DNA of 54,688 bases from NCBI GenBank assembly GCA_900470445.1, contig UCAU01000027.1:1-54688 (forward strand), in the 5' to 3' direction. Under the pieces are notes generated by a model that saw only the letters and a list, made by a program, of their open reading frames with translations, was not told the origin of the DNA and did not search any database. The translations under genes and the position numbers were made by a program. This document shows, one piece after another, positions 16,295-24,471 of the stretch. This stretch comes from Hyphomicrobiales bacterium (GTDB taxonomy: Bacteria; Pseudomonadota; Alphaproteobacteria; Rhizobiales; Devosiaceae). Positions within the stretch are counted from its first letter, which is position 1. Each line of letters opens with the position of its first letter.

Positions 16295-16306
16295 GCAATG
16301 AGTAGT

Positions 16307-17119
16307 TTACCGCCCGAACGCCAGGATCGCCACCAGACCCGCCGCACCCACCGCAATGCGCCACCAGGCGAATGGGGCAAAGCCGTGCTTGCTGACAAAG
16401 CCCAGCAGGTATTTCACCACAATCGTGCCCACCACGAACGAGGCGGCAAAGCCGATGGCGATATTGAGCCCCAGGCTCATGTCGATCAGTTCGCGGCTCT
16501 TGTAGAGGTCATAGCCGAAAGCGCCCACCATGATCGGCAGGGCGATGAAGAAGGTGAATTCGGCCGCGCTGCGCTTGGTCGCGCCAAACAGCATGGCGCC
16601 CACCACGGTCGACCCCGAGCGCGATACGCCGGGGATGAGGCTGAGCATCTGGAACAGCCCGACAATCAGCGCCAGATGCCAGGGAAACTGGTAGATATCG
16701 TCGTATTTTTCCTGCTTGGGCATGCGGTCGACGATGAGCAGGACAATGCCGCCGATGACGAGGCTAATGCAGATCACCAGCGGGGATTCATAGATCACCT
16801 GCTGGATATATTCGCGCGCCAGCACGCCCACGATAATGGCGGGCAGACAGGCCAGGATCACCCCGATGGCGAAGCGCCAGGCATAGGCCTTGCCGGTCAG
16901 CGCATCGCGGATCAACAGGCCCAGTTTGGCGAAATAGACGGTGATGACGGCCAGGATCGCCCCCAGCTGGATCAGCACGATGAAGGTGGCCGGCTGGCTC
17001 AGGCCAAAAAAATGACCGGCCAGCAGCAGGTGGCCGGTGGAACTGACAGGCAGGAATTCGGTAAGGCCTTCGAGGATTCCAAGGATCAGCGGCACAAAAA
17101 GACCTTGATCGACGTTCAT
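16307..17119 (-). CDS. uppP: Undecaprenyl-diphosphatase UppP (BacA)
   Basis: A 270-residue integral membrane phosphatase that recycles undecaprenyl pyrophosphate for cell-wall synthesis and gives bacitracin tolerance. Signature motifs are present: GLTEFLPVSSTGH (residues 18-30, catalytic Glu/His region) and LIPGVSRSGST (161-171, phosphate-binding Arg). About eight hydrophobic helices are visible. The ATG is preceded by TAGGAG. It is the only gene in its unit. Confidence 0.97.
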   Translation of the reverse strand: MNVDQGLFVPLILGILEGLTEFLPVSSTGHLLLAGHFFGLSQPATFIVLIQLGAILAVITVYFAKLGLLIRDALTGKAYAWRFAIGVILACLPAIIVGVLAREYIQQVIYESPLVICISLVIGGIVLLIVDRMPKQEKYDDIYQFPWHLALIVGLFQMLSLIPGVSRSGSTVVGAMLFGATKRSAAEFTFFIALPIMVGAFGYDLYKSRELIDMSLGLNIAIGFAASFVVGTIVVKYLLGFVSKHGFAPFAWWRIAVGAAGLVAILAFGR

Positions 17120-17237
17120 TTGATCTCCTAAGTCATTCCGACGGGCCTCTCCCTCGGCAAAGCTCTAGCGCTGTTCGCGTCATGCGCCAAGCCGCGGCGG
17201 GACACACGGCTCCAAAACAACAAGAGCGCAATTGCCC

Positions 17238-17915
17238 ATGCCGACATTGCTCCATCATCCTCTGGATCCGTCTTCCCGCATTATCCGTCTGATGTGCGCC
17301 GAATATGGCGTTCCGCTCGATATGGAAGAGATCAAGCCCTGGCTACGCACGCCCGAATTGCTCGAGCTCAATCCGGCCGCCACGCTGCCCATCTTCATGG
17401 GGGAAGATGACATTGCGGTGATCGGCATCCTGGCCAATATCCACACGATCGAAGATCTCTATACCCCTGCCATCGTGGCCGGACTGATCCCGCCCGATCC
17501 AGGGTCGCGCGCAGAAATGTGGCGGCTGATCGAATGGGTCATCTTCAAGCTCAATGATGAAGTGACCCGCTATGTGCTTGAGGAAAAAATCTTCAAGCGC
17601 GACCAGCGCGGCGCCACGCCCGACCCGGCCGTGCTGCGGGTCGCCAAGGCGAACCTCAACGAGCATATGCTCTATTTCAACTGGCTGTTCGCCACTCGCT
17701 CGTGGCTGGCCGGGGACATCATGACCCTGGCCGATTTTGCGCTGGCGGCACATTTGTCGACGCTCGATTATCTGGGCGATATCGATTGGGGCAAGGCGGG
17801 AGAAACCCGCGACTGGTATTCCCGCATCAAATCCCGCCCGGCCTTCCGCACCCTGCTCAACGACCGCGTGGTCTCCATGCCCCCGCAAAAGGGCTATGCG
17901 GATCTGGATTTTTGA
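17238..17915 (+). CDS. Glutathione S-transferase family protein
   Basis: A 225-residue GST-like protein. The thioredoxin-like N-terminal domain includes LLHHPLDPSSRIIRLMCAEYGVP and the ELNPAATLPIF turn with the cis-Pro. The helical C-terminal domain includes WLAGDIMTLADFALAAHLS. Typical GSTs conjugate glutathione; here the first strand has S18/S19 rather than a clear catalytic Tyr or Cys, so the activity is uncertain. The ATG at 17238 is used; an in-frame TTG two codons earlier is an alternative. Confidence 0.88.
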   Translation: MPTLLHHPLDPSSRIIRLMCAEYGVPLDMEEIKPWLRTPELLELNPAATLPIFMGEDDIAVIGILANIHTIEDLYTPAIVAGLIPPDPGSRAEMWRLIEWVIFKLNDEVTRYVLEEKIFKRDQRGATPDPAVLRVAKANLNEHMLYFNWLFATRSWLAGDIMTLADFALAAHLSTLDYLGDIDWGKAGETRDWYSRIKSRPAFRTLLNDRVVSMPPQKGYADLDF

Positions 17916-17944
17916 GTCTTTGCCGCCGGGTGCGATAATGCAGT

Positions 17945-18032
17945 AGACCTCATCCTGAGCCCGTCGAAGGACGAGGTCGTGGCGAGATCGGAGGACCCGA
18001 CCTCGTGGTTCGACAAGCTCACCATGAGGTCT
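17945..18032. repeat. Palindromic repeat overlapping the queG start region
   Basis: Outer arms AGACCTCAT and ATGAGGTCT, and inner stretches CCGTCGAA and GGTTCGAC, form a long imperfect inverted repeat (arms about 30 bases, with GACGAGGTCG and CGACCTCGT facing). The right arm runs up to the probable queG start. Confidence 0.75.
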
Positions 18033-18034
18033 CA

Positions 18035-19171
18035 TTGGGTGCTGCAACGACATTGCCAGCCGACAAACTGATCGCCGAGCTGCGCGCCCGCGCTACGGCG
18101 TTGGGCTTTGACAGCTTTGGCATTGCGCCGGCCAGTGCGCGGCCGGACCTGCCTGAAAAGCTGCAGGCGGCGCTGGATGCCGGCTGGCATGGCGATATGG
18201 ACTGGATGGCGGAGACCGCCATTCGCCGCGCCAGCCCCAGCGAACTCTGGCCCGAGGTGCGCTCGATCATTCTGCTCGGCGTCAATTATGGTCCCGAAAG
18301 TGACCCGCTTGCCATTCTGGGCGAAAAGTCGCTCGGCTCCATCTCGGTCTATGCCCGCAATCGCGATTATCACGAGCTGATCAAGGGCAAGCTCAAGGAG
18401 CTGGCGGGCCTGCTCGCCCGCCGCGCCGGGGCCGATGTGAAGGTCTTTGTCGATACCGCTCCGGTCATGGAAAAGCCGCTGGCCGAGGCGGCTGGACTGG
18501 GCTGGCAGGGCAAGCATACCGTGCTGGTCAGCCGCGAATTCGGCTCCTGGCTGTTTCTGGGCGCCATTTTCACCTCGGCCGAATTGCCGGTCGATGAACC
18601 CCATGCCGAAAGCTGCGGCTCCTGCACGCGATGCCTCGATATCTGCCCGACCAAGGCGTTTCCCGCGCCGTTCCAGCTCGATTCGCGACGGTGCCTTGCC
18701 TATCTCTCGGTCGAGCACAAAGGCCCCATTCCGGTGGAGTTCCGCGTGCCCATGGGCAACCGCATCTATGGGTGCGATGATTGCCTGGCCGTCTGCCCCT
18801 GGAACAAATTTGCCAGCGTCAGCCGCGAGGCCAAGCTGCGCGCCCGCGAAGACCTTGAACGCCCCGCCCTCGCCGATCTCGCGGCGCTCGACGACACCCA
18901 GTTCCGCACCCTCTTTGCCGGCTCTCCGGTCAAACGCATCGGGCATGGCCGGTTCCTGCGCAATGTGCTGATCGCCATCGGCAATTCGGGCGATCTGTCG
19001 CTGTTGCCGCTGGCCGAGGCGCGGCTCGATGCCGAGGATCCGCTGGTGCGCGGCGCCGCCATCTGGGCGCTGCGAAAACTCGATCCCGAGCGGAGCGAGC
19101 GCTTGCTTCTGGACTATTTGCCCGCCGAAAGCGACAAGAGCGTGCAAGCGGAATGGACCGGGGATATCTGA
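18035..19171 (+). CDS. queG: Epoxyqueuosine reductase QueG
   Basis: A 378-residue cobalamin- and Fe-S-dependent enzyme for the last step of queuosine synthesis in tRNA. Visible elements are FDSFGIAPA near the N-terminus, VDTAPVMEKPLAEAAGLGWQGKHT with the catalytic Asp region, two ferredoxin-type cluster motifs (CGSCTRCLDICP and CDDCLAVCPWN), and a C-terminal HEAT-like tail. No in-frame ATG precedes the conserved region. I take the TTG at 18035, with GAGGT five bases upstream supplied by the palindromic repeat; GTG 18005 and TTG 18053 are alternatives. It heads a three-gene unit. Confidence 0.93.
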   Translation: MGAATTLPADKLIAELRARATALGFDSFGIAPASARPDLPEKLQAALDAGWHGDMDWMAETAIRRASPSELWPEVRSIILLGVNYGPESDPLAILGEKSLGSISVYARNRDYHELIKGKLKELAGLLARRAGADVKVFVDTAPVMEKPLAEAAGLGWQGKHTVLVSREFGSWLFLGAIFTSAELPVDEPHAESCGSCTRCLDICPTKAFPAPFQLDSRRCLAYLSVEHKGPIPVEFRVPMGNRIYGCDDCLAVCPWNKFASVSREAKLRAREDLERPALADLAALDDTQFRTLFAGSPVKRIGHGRFLRNVLIAIGNSGDLSLLPLAEARLDAEDPLVRGAAIWALRKLDPERSERLLLDYLPAESDKSVQAEWTGDI

Positions 19172-20044
19172 ATGCGCGCCTTCTTTTTCGGCTTGGGCTT
19201 TTCCTCCCAGGCAGCGGCTTTGGCCCTCAAGACGGGTGAACCGGGGATCAGTATTTCAGGCACTGTCCGCACGCCCGAAAAAGCTGCCGCCCTCGCCGCC
19301 TCGGCCGATCATGTCCACCTGTTCGATGGCGCCGCCCCCGGCCCTACTCTGGGCCCGGACCTGCAACAGGCCAGCCATGTCGTGCTCTCCATCGCCCCCA
19401 GCGCGGATGGCGATCCGGTGCTGCTGCAGCACCGCGCTGATCTGGATGCGGCAACGAACCTGCAATGGCTGTGCTATTATTCCACGGTCGGGGTCTATGG
19501 GGATTTCGGCGGCAAGTGGATCGATGAAACCGCCCCGCTGGTGCCGCGCAATGAGCGCAGCGACCGGCGCGTCCTCGCCGAACAGGCCTGGCGCGACTAT
19601 GCCGCACGGCGCGGCGTGCCGCTGACCATTCTGCGGCTGGCCGGCATTTACGGGCCCGGCCGCTCCGCCTTCGACAAGCTGCGCGACGGCACGGCCCACC
19701 GCATCGTCAAACCCGATCAGGTGTTCAACCGCATCCATGTCGCCGATATCGGCCGCGTTACCGCTCTGGCTGCCAACCAGCGCCTCGATGGCACGTTCAA
19801 CCTGGCCGATGACGAGCCCGCCGCCCCGCAGGATCTGGTGACCCACGCCGCCAAGCTGCTTGGCATGGAGCCGCCGCCCGCGATCGACTTCGACACGGCC
19901 GAGCTCACCCCCATGCAGCGCAGCTTTTACGCCGACAACAAGCGCGTCTCCAACGCTGCGATCAAACGGGCCCTGGGGATCGAGCTGCTCTACCCCAATT
20001 ATCGCACCGGCCTTGCCGCCATTCTGGAGAGTGAACAACCATGA
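19172..20044 (+). CDS. NAD(P)-binding SDR/epimerase-like protein (YeeZ type)
   Basis: A 290-residue extended SDR-like protein. The N-terminus MRAFFFGLGFSSQAAALAL has the GxGxxxxxA pattern of a Rossmann fold. LCYYSTVGVYGDFGGKWIDET resembles the YeeZ/YbjT group. ILRLAGIYGPGRSAFDKL and RIHVADI follow. The canonical YxxxK pair is not evident, so it may not be a standard dehydrogenase. The start immediately follows the queG stop, and the end overlaps the next ATG (ATGA). Function unknown. Confidence 0.86.
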   Translation: MRAFFFGLGFSSQAAALALKTGEPGISISGTVRTPEKAAALAASADHVHLFDGAAPGPTLGPDLQQASHVVLSIAPSADGDPVLLQHRADLDAATNLQWLCYYSTVGVYGDFGGKWIDETAPLVPRNERSDRRVLAEQAWRDYAARRGVPLTILRLAGIYGPGRSAFDKLRDGTAHRIVKPDQVFNRIHVADIGRVTALAANQRLDGTFNLADDEPAAPQDLVTHAAKLLGMEPPPAIDFDTAELTPMQRSFYADNKRVSNAAIKRALGIELLYPNYRTGLAAILESEQP

Positions 20045-20697
20045 GCGCGCCCCAGCCCGCCAAGTCGGCGCCCGAACGCATTGTGCTTGAAGGCCGTTAT
20101 ACCAGGCTTGAACCGCTTGATCTACACCACGCCGCCGATCTGTTTGCTGCCTCGATCGGCGAGGGCGCGCCCGAGCGCTATCGCTGGCTATTTGAATATC
20201 CGCCGCAGAGCCAGGCTGATGTCGAAGCCTGGATCGAACGCGTGCTCCTGCTGGAAGACCAGGCCTGGGTGGCGGTGATCGACCGGAGCAGTGGGCGGGC
20301 CGTTGGCCGACACGCCTGGCTGCGTATTTTCCCCGAGCATGCCTCGATCGAAATCGGTGGCGTCTATTGGGGGCTGGCCATGGCCCGTTCGCGGGTGGCG
20401 ACCGAAGCGCTCTATCTCTTCGCCCGCCACGCCTTCGACGATCTGGGCTATCGGCGCTTTGAATGGAAATGCAACGCGCTCAACCTGCCCTCCAAGGCGG
20501 CAGCCGAGCGCTTCGGCTTTCAATATGAGGGGCAGTTCCGCAAAGACCGCATCTTCAAGGGCCAGAGCCGCGACACCGATTGGTATTCCATGATCGACGA
20601 TGAATGGCCTTCCCTGCGCGCCGAGTATGAACGTTGGCTAAGCCCGGATAATTTTGGGCCGGATGGGCAGCAGAAGAGCAAGTTGCAGACGCGGTAG
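20041..20697 (+). CDS. GNAT N-acetyltransferase, RimJ/RimL type
   Basis: A 218-residue acetyltransferase: LEGRYTRLEPLDLHHAADLF, then EIGGVYWGLAMARSRVATEALYLFARHAFDDLGYRRFEWKCNALNLPSKAAAERFGFQYEG, the RimJ/RimL core and acetyl-CoA-binding segment. The family acetylates protein N-termini, antibiotics or small amines. ATGA overlap with the SDR-like gene places it in the queG unit. Confidence 0.9.
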   Translation: MSAPQPAKSAPERIVLEGRYTRLEPLDLHHAADLFAASIGEGAPERYRWLFEYPPQSQADVEAWIERVLLLEDQAWVAVIDRSSGRAVGRHAWLRIFPEHASIEIGGVYWGLAMARSRVATEALYLFARHAFDDLGYRRFEWKCNALNLPSKAAAERFGFQYEGQFRKDRIFKGQSRDTDWYSMIDDEWPSLRAEYERWLSPDNFGPDGQQKSKLQTR

Positions 20698-20760
20698 TTT
20701 TTGTCACCTGTGGGGTTGGGGTGAGTTGAGGTGAGCAACCATGCCGGCCCACCCACCGCA

Positions 20761-20843
20761 TCTCCCTCGGACTTGATCCGAGGGCCTCTCGCAATCCGGC
20801 ACAAGCGGTGTGTGGCCCTCGGGTCGAGCCCGAGGGAGAGCGG
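20761..20843. repeat. Palindromic repeat, CCTCGGG family, copy C
   Basis: Arms with TCCCTCGGACTTGATCCGAGG and GGCCCTCGGGTCGAGCCCGAGG flank a centre of about 30 bases. It lies between two convergent genes and matches copies A and B. Confidence 0.78.
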
Positions 20844-20883
20844 TGGGGAGGAGAGTTCAGAGCAGCCCACTGGGCCGGCTTCC

Positions 20884-21660
20884 CTAAATCCCCTCCACCA
20901 GATGCAGCACCGCATCCCGCAGCCGTGCCAAATCCTCGTCCCGGCTCAATCGGTGATCCCCGTCGGGAATCAGCGTCAGCGTCACCGGATCGTGCAGGAT
21001 ATGGGTCACCAGCTTGATCGCCTGGGCCTGAGGCACGTCGGGGTCCTGCCCGCCCTGCAGGATGGTCACCGGGCAGCCCGTCTCGATCACGCTGCCGAAT
21101 AGCAGGTGCCTTTCGCCATCCTCGATCAGCCCGCGGGTGATGCGATAAGGGGTGTCGGAATATTGGCTGGGCTGGTCGATATGGCCATGGTTCTGCAGGC
21201 TTTCATGCTCGGCCGGCGTAAAGCCGGGCAGCATCAATTCGCGGGTCATGTCCACGGCCGGGGCAATCAGCACCAGGCCCGTGCAGCGGTTGTCGCCGCG
21301 CTGCCGCAGGGCCTGCACCAATAGCAAAGCCAGCCAGCCGCCCATGGATGAGCCGACGATAATCTGCGGCCCACTGGTGGTGGCAAACACCGCTTCTGCC
21401 TCTTCGAGCCAGCGGCTGATCGTGCCGTGGTCGAAGTCGCCGCCCGAGGCGCCATGGCCGGAATAATCGAACCGCGTCACGCAAAGGCCCTTTTGTGCGC
21501 CCAGACCATCCAGCGCCATCGCCTTGCTGCCCGTCATGTCGGAGCGGAAACCGCCCAGCCAGAACAGGCCCGGACCCGTTCCGGGGCGCTGTTCGACCGC
21601 GATATCGCGGCTGGCGGCGCCTGAACCGACTGCAAGGGAGAAAGCGTTGATGGTGGACAT
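20884..21660 (-). CDS. Alpha/beta hydrolase (ABHD10-like)
   Basis: A 258-residue serine hydrolase. The oxyanion region is FWLGGFRSDMTGSKA, the nucleophile elbow GSSMGGW (GxSxG), the late acid in GGQDPDVP and the His in IPDGDHRLSR. The domain pattern matches the ABHD10/palmitoyl thioesterase-like group, which cleaves small esters or thioesters. Substrate unknown. It is a single gene divergent from infC. Confidence 0.9.
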   Translation of the reverse strand: MSTINAFSLAVGSGAASRDIAVEQRPGTGPGLFWLGGFRSDMTGSKAMALDGLGAQKGLCVTRFDYSGHGASGGDFDHGTISRWLEEAEAVFATTSGPQIIVGSSMGGWLALLLVQALRQRGDNRCTGLVLIAPAVDMTRELMLPGFTPAEHESLQNHGHIDQPSQYSDTPYRITRGLIEDGERHLLFGSVIETGCPVTILQGGQDPDVPQAQAIKLVTHILHDPVTLTLIPDGDHRLSRDEDLARLRDAVLHLVEGI

Positions 21661-21736
21661 AAGGCCGGCACTCTGCGATTGACTGGGCGGAAGCGTTTCA
21701 ACAACGCAACAGGGCGCAATATACCCCGTTTGCCAG

Positions 21737-21766
21737 TTGACTTATGTTCCCGCTAACACGATTTTA
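21737..21766 (+). promoter_or_regulatory. Candidate sigma-70 promoter for infC
   Basis: TTGACT (21737-21742) is followed after 17-18 bases by an AT-rich GATTTTA -10 region in an otherwise GC-rich sequence. A start near 21773 would leave a short leader before the proposed ATT start and would place the upstream ATG at 21766 outside the transcript. Confidence 0.45.
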
Positions 21767-21810
21767 TGGCCGATTTCACCACTTGGCTTAACAATACAAG
21801 GATCCCTGCC

Positions 21811-22347
21811 ATTCGCCGTCCCATGAGACCCGTCGCGCCCCAGAAAGATGGGCCGCTCTCGAACGAGGATATTGCCAGCCCCGACGTCCAGCTTATCGAT
21901 GCCGAGGGTGAGAACCGCGGGATCGTCAACACCCGTGCGGCTCTTGCAGAGGCGCAGGAGCAGGGTCTTGACCTGGTCCTGATTTCCCCCAATGCCAATC
22001 CGCCCGTCGCCAAGATGCTCGATCTTGGCCGCTTCAAATATGCCGCGCAGAAAAAAGCTGCCGAGGCGCGCAAGAAGCAGAAGGTGATCGAGGTCAAGGA
22101 AGTCCAGCTGCGTCCCAATATCGATACGCACGACTACGAGACCAAGATGAAGGCCGTCCAGCGCTTCCTCGACGATGGCGACCGGGTCAAGGTGACCATG
22201 CGCTTCCGTGGCCGCGAAATGGCGCACCAGGAACTGGGCATGCAGCTGTTGATCAAGGTCAAGGACATGATGGAGCCCGTGGCCAAGGTCGAAAGCCAGC
22301 CCCGCTCCGAAGGCCGCCAGATGGTCATGGTGCTGGCGCCCAAGTGA
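21811..22347 (+). CDS. infC: Translation initiation factor IF-3, probable ATT start
   Basis: A 178-residue IF-3. The N-domain includes [46 protein letters not shown]; a lysine-rich linker ([14 protein letters not shown]) follows; the C-domain includes [25 protein letters not shown] and [21 protein letters not shown]. It prevents premature subunit joining and checks the initiator tRNA. The start is taken as ATT ([15 protein letters not shown]), with AAGGA eight bases upstream. Non-AUG starts are a known autoregulatory feature of infC. An in-frame ATG at 21766 has no ribosome site, and one at 21823 is too far from AAGGA. Confidence 0.93.
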   Translation: MRRPMRPVAPQKDGPLSNEDIASPDVQLIDAEGENRGIVNTRAALAEAQEQGLDLVLISPNANPPVAKMLDLGRFKYAAQKKAAEARKKQKVIEVKEVQLRPNIDTHDYETKMKAVQRFLDDGDRVKVTMRFRGREMAHQELGMQLLIKVKDMMEPVAKVESQPRSEGRQMVMVLAPK

Positions 22348-22367
22348 GCGCTCGGCCAAGCTAATGC

Positions 22368-22405
22368 AAAAAGGCAGGTCCCAAGGGGCCTGCCTTTTTT
22401 CTTTT
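22368..22405 (+). terminator. Intrinsic terminator of infC
   Basis: An 11-bp stem (AAAAAGGCAGG with CCTGCCTTTTT) around a 10-base loop is followed by TCTTTT. In many bacteria infC continues into rpmI-rplT; here it ends alone. Confidence 0.92.
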
Positions 22406-22443
22406 GGGCGTTTTGTTCCGGTTGGTGCGGGAGGTGCGGTGGG

Positions 22444-23337
22444 TTAACCCAGCGCCGCCACCACATCCTTGGCATAGGGAATAGCGGGCTGCGCGCCGGG
22501 CTTGAGGCAGGCCAGGCTTGCCGCCACCGCCGCGCGCTTCATGGCCGCTTCGAGATCCAGGCCGCTATCGAGCCCGGCCGCCAGATAGCCGCAGAACGTG
22601 TCGCCGGCGCCCACCGTATCGACCGGTTTGACCTTCATGGCCGGCACATGGATGAAGCCGGTCCGCGTTGCCGCTTTCGCCCCATCGGGGCCGAGCGTCA
22701 CGATCACCGTCTGGTCATGCCTGGTCGACCATTCCAGCATGGCTGCATCGAGCTGGTCGATCCCCGTGCCGGTCAGCAGGCCAAATTCGGTCTCGTTGGC
22801 GACCAGGATGGCGGCCTTGGGCGCGATGGCCTTGGTGCTGTCGAGGAAGGGCGCGGTATTGAGAATGGAGGTGACATTCTGCGCCCGCGCCAGGTCCAGC
22901 GCCCGCTCGGTCGCGTCCTGGGGGATTTCCTGCTGCAGCAGCAACACCGCGCCATCGCCCAATCCAGCCAGCGCCTTGTCGGCATCGGCCGGGGTCAGCG
23001 TGCCGTTGGCGCCGGGCAGAACCGCGATGACATTCTCGCCATGGCTATCGACAAAGATCATGGCAATGCCGGTGGGGCCGCTGGAAATCTTGAGATCGCT
23101 GAGATCTACGCCGTCGGCCTTGAGCAATTCGAGCGCCATTTCAGCAAAGGCATCGGCGCCCACCGCTGAAAAATGCCGCACCTCGGCGCCGGCGCGCCGC
23201 GCCGCCAGCGCCTGATTGGCCCCCTTGCCGCCCGCCGCCATCGAGAAAGTGCCGCCGGCAACCGTCTCGCCCGGCTTGGGCAGGCGGCTGACCGTGCCGA
23301 CCTGGTCCAGATTTGTTGAGCCGAAAACGGTGATCAT
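22444..23337 (-). CDS. rbsK: Ribokinase (PfkB family)
   Basis: A 297-residue sugar kinase. The N-terminal PfkB signature AAGGKGANQALAARR is at about residues 34-48, and the second signature DTVGAGDTFCGYLAAG, with the catalytic Asp in GAGD, is at about 240-255. STNLD near the N-terminus and NETEF fit ribokinase better than fructokinase. It phosphorylates ribose at the 5 position for entry into pentose-phosphate metabolism. No ribose transporter or regulator is adjacent. It is probably a single gene. Confidence 0.88.
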   Translation of the reverse strand: MITVFGSTNLDQVGTVSRLPKPGETVAGGTFSMAAGGKGANQALAARRAGAEVRHFSAVGADAFAEMALELLKADGVDLSDLKISSGPTGIAMIFVDSHGENVIAVLPGANGTLTPADADKALAGLGDGAVLLLQQEIPQDATERALDLARAQNVTSILNTAPFLDSTKAIAPKAAILVANETEFGLLTGTGIDQLDAAMLEWSTRHDQTVIVTLGPDGAKAATRTGFIHVPAMKVKPVDTVGAGDTFCGYLAAGLDSGLDLEAAMKRAAVAASLACLKPGAQPAIPYAKDVVAALG

Positions 23338-23356
23338 AGAGAGCCTCCCTGGCGCA

Positions 23357-23878
23357 TTATCCGGCGGCTTTTAGCACGGTATTGAAATTGCGCGAGGTCC
23401 AGAGCCGCTTGCTGCCAAAATGTTTGCTGACCTGCTCCATGCCGAGGCCAAACCGCCCATTGGGCAGGCGGAAGGCCAGCATGAACACTTCCCGCTCGGT
23501 CAGATCGACCACCTCGAAATCGCCGGCAATGCCGCAGGGCATGGGCAGAGTGCGCGCATCGGGCTCTGCCAGGAACGTCACATAAAGCTTGGTATCGGCA
23601 TCCTCGAGGCGGCCCTTGAACGGATCGCGCGCCACCAGCGCCCGCATCTCCGCCTGGCTGCGCAACACGGTGCCGATCCCGAAGCCGAAATGGCGTTCCA
23701 GTGCCGCCTCGATTCTGTTGCGTTCAGGCGCTTCGCCATCGAACAGCACATTGCCGCTGGCCAATAGCGTTTTGACATTGGCAAAGCCCATCGCCTCGAA
23801 AGCGGAGATCAGTTCGGCTGACTTGACCTGCCGTTTGCCCAGATTGACGCCGCGCAGCAGCGCCACGTGGCGGCTCAC
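23357..23878 (-). CDS. DUF1697 family protein
   Basis: A 173-residue protein of the DUF1697 family: VALLRGVNLGKRQVKSAELISAFEAMGF, LLASGNVLFDG, and the C-terminal MEQVSKHFGSKRLWTSRNFNTVLK. The family has a ferredoxin-like two-domain fold and no known function. The start is a GTG overlapping the stop of the YdeI-like gene by four bases (GTGA), so it is translationally coupled to it. Confidence 0.88.
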   Translation of the reverse strand: MSRHVALLRGVNLGKRQVKSAELISAFEAMGFANVKTLLASGNVLFDGEAPERNRIEAALERHFGFGIGTVLRSQAEMRALVARDPFKGRLEDADTKLYVTFLAEPDARTLPMPCGIAGDFEVVDLTEREVFMLAFRLPNGRFGLGMEQVSKHFGSKRLWTSRNFNTVLKAAG

Positions 23879-24471
23879 GGCTTGGCCTTTTGCGGATAGA
23901 CGGTCTCGCCCCGCTCCAGCATGGCGACGAGGTCGGCAATCTTCTTGGCGCGTCCGGCCGCGGTCTTCATATTGTGGGTGCGGAACGTCAGCGCGAAGCG
24001 GTTTTGCGCCGAGAGCGTCTGATAGGCCGCCTGCGCCTTGGGGCTGGCGGCGATGGCGGCCAGCAGCTCGGCGGGCGGGTCCATGCTCATCGTATAGGCG
24101 GCGTCCCACCGCCCATCGGCCTTGGCTTTTTCGACCTGGGCCAGGCCATGCTCGGTCATTTTGCCGGCGGCGATCATGCGGGCGACATTGTCGCGATTGA
24201 TCTGGCTCCACACGCTCTTGCCGCGGCGCGGGCAATAGCGCTGCACGAAGGAGACCGCGTCCCAGCTCTTGCGGATGCCATCGATCCAGCCCCAGCACAG
24301 CACCGCGTCGATCGCCTCGACCGGACTGATGGTCGGGGTGCCGCTGGCCTTCTTGAAAATGCGGATCCACACTTCCTCGGCGCTGTCATGATTGGCCTTG
24401 AGCCAGTCATAGAAGGCGTCGAAATCGGCAAATTCCTTGACGCGGTCGAGATGGACGACGACGGGCGCCAT
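23875..24471 (-). CDS. YdeI/OmdA-like protein (DUF1801 group)
   Basis: A 198-residue protein of the YdeI/OmpD-associated family: FDAFYDWLKANHDSAEEVWIRIFKK, IDAVLCWGWIDGIRKSWD, RGKSVWSQINRDNVARMIAAGKM, and a C-terminal helix with TRPHNMKTAAGR-like FRTHNMKTAAGRAKKI. Members have been linked to stress and peptide tolerance in a few species, but the mechanism is unclear. It begins directly after the NAT stop and overlaps the DUF1697 start. Confidence 0.85.
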   Translation of the reverse strand: MAPVVVHLDRVKEFADFDAFYDWLKANHDSAEEVWIRIFKKASGTPTISPVEAIDAVLCWGWIDGIRKSWDAVSFVQRYCPRRGKSVWSQINRDNVARMIAAGKMTEHGLAQVEKAKADGRWDAAYTMSMDPPAELLAAIAASPKAQAAYQTLSAQNRFALTFRTHNMKTAAGRAKKIADLVAMLERGETVYPQKAKP

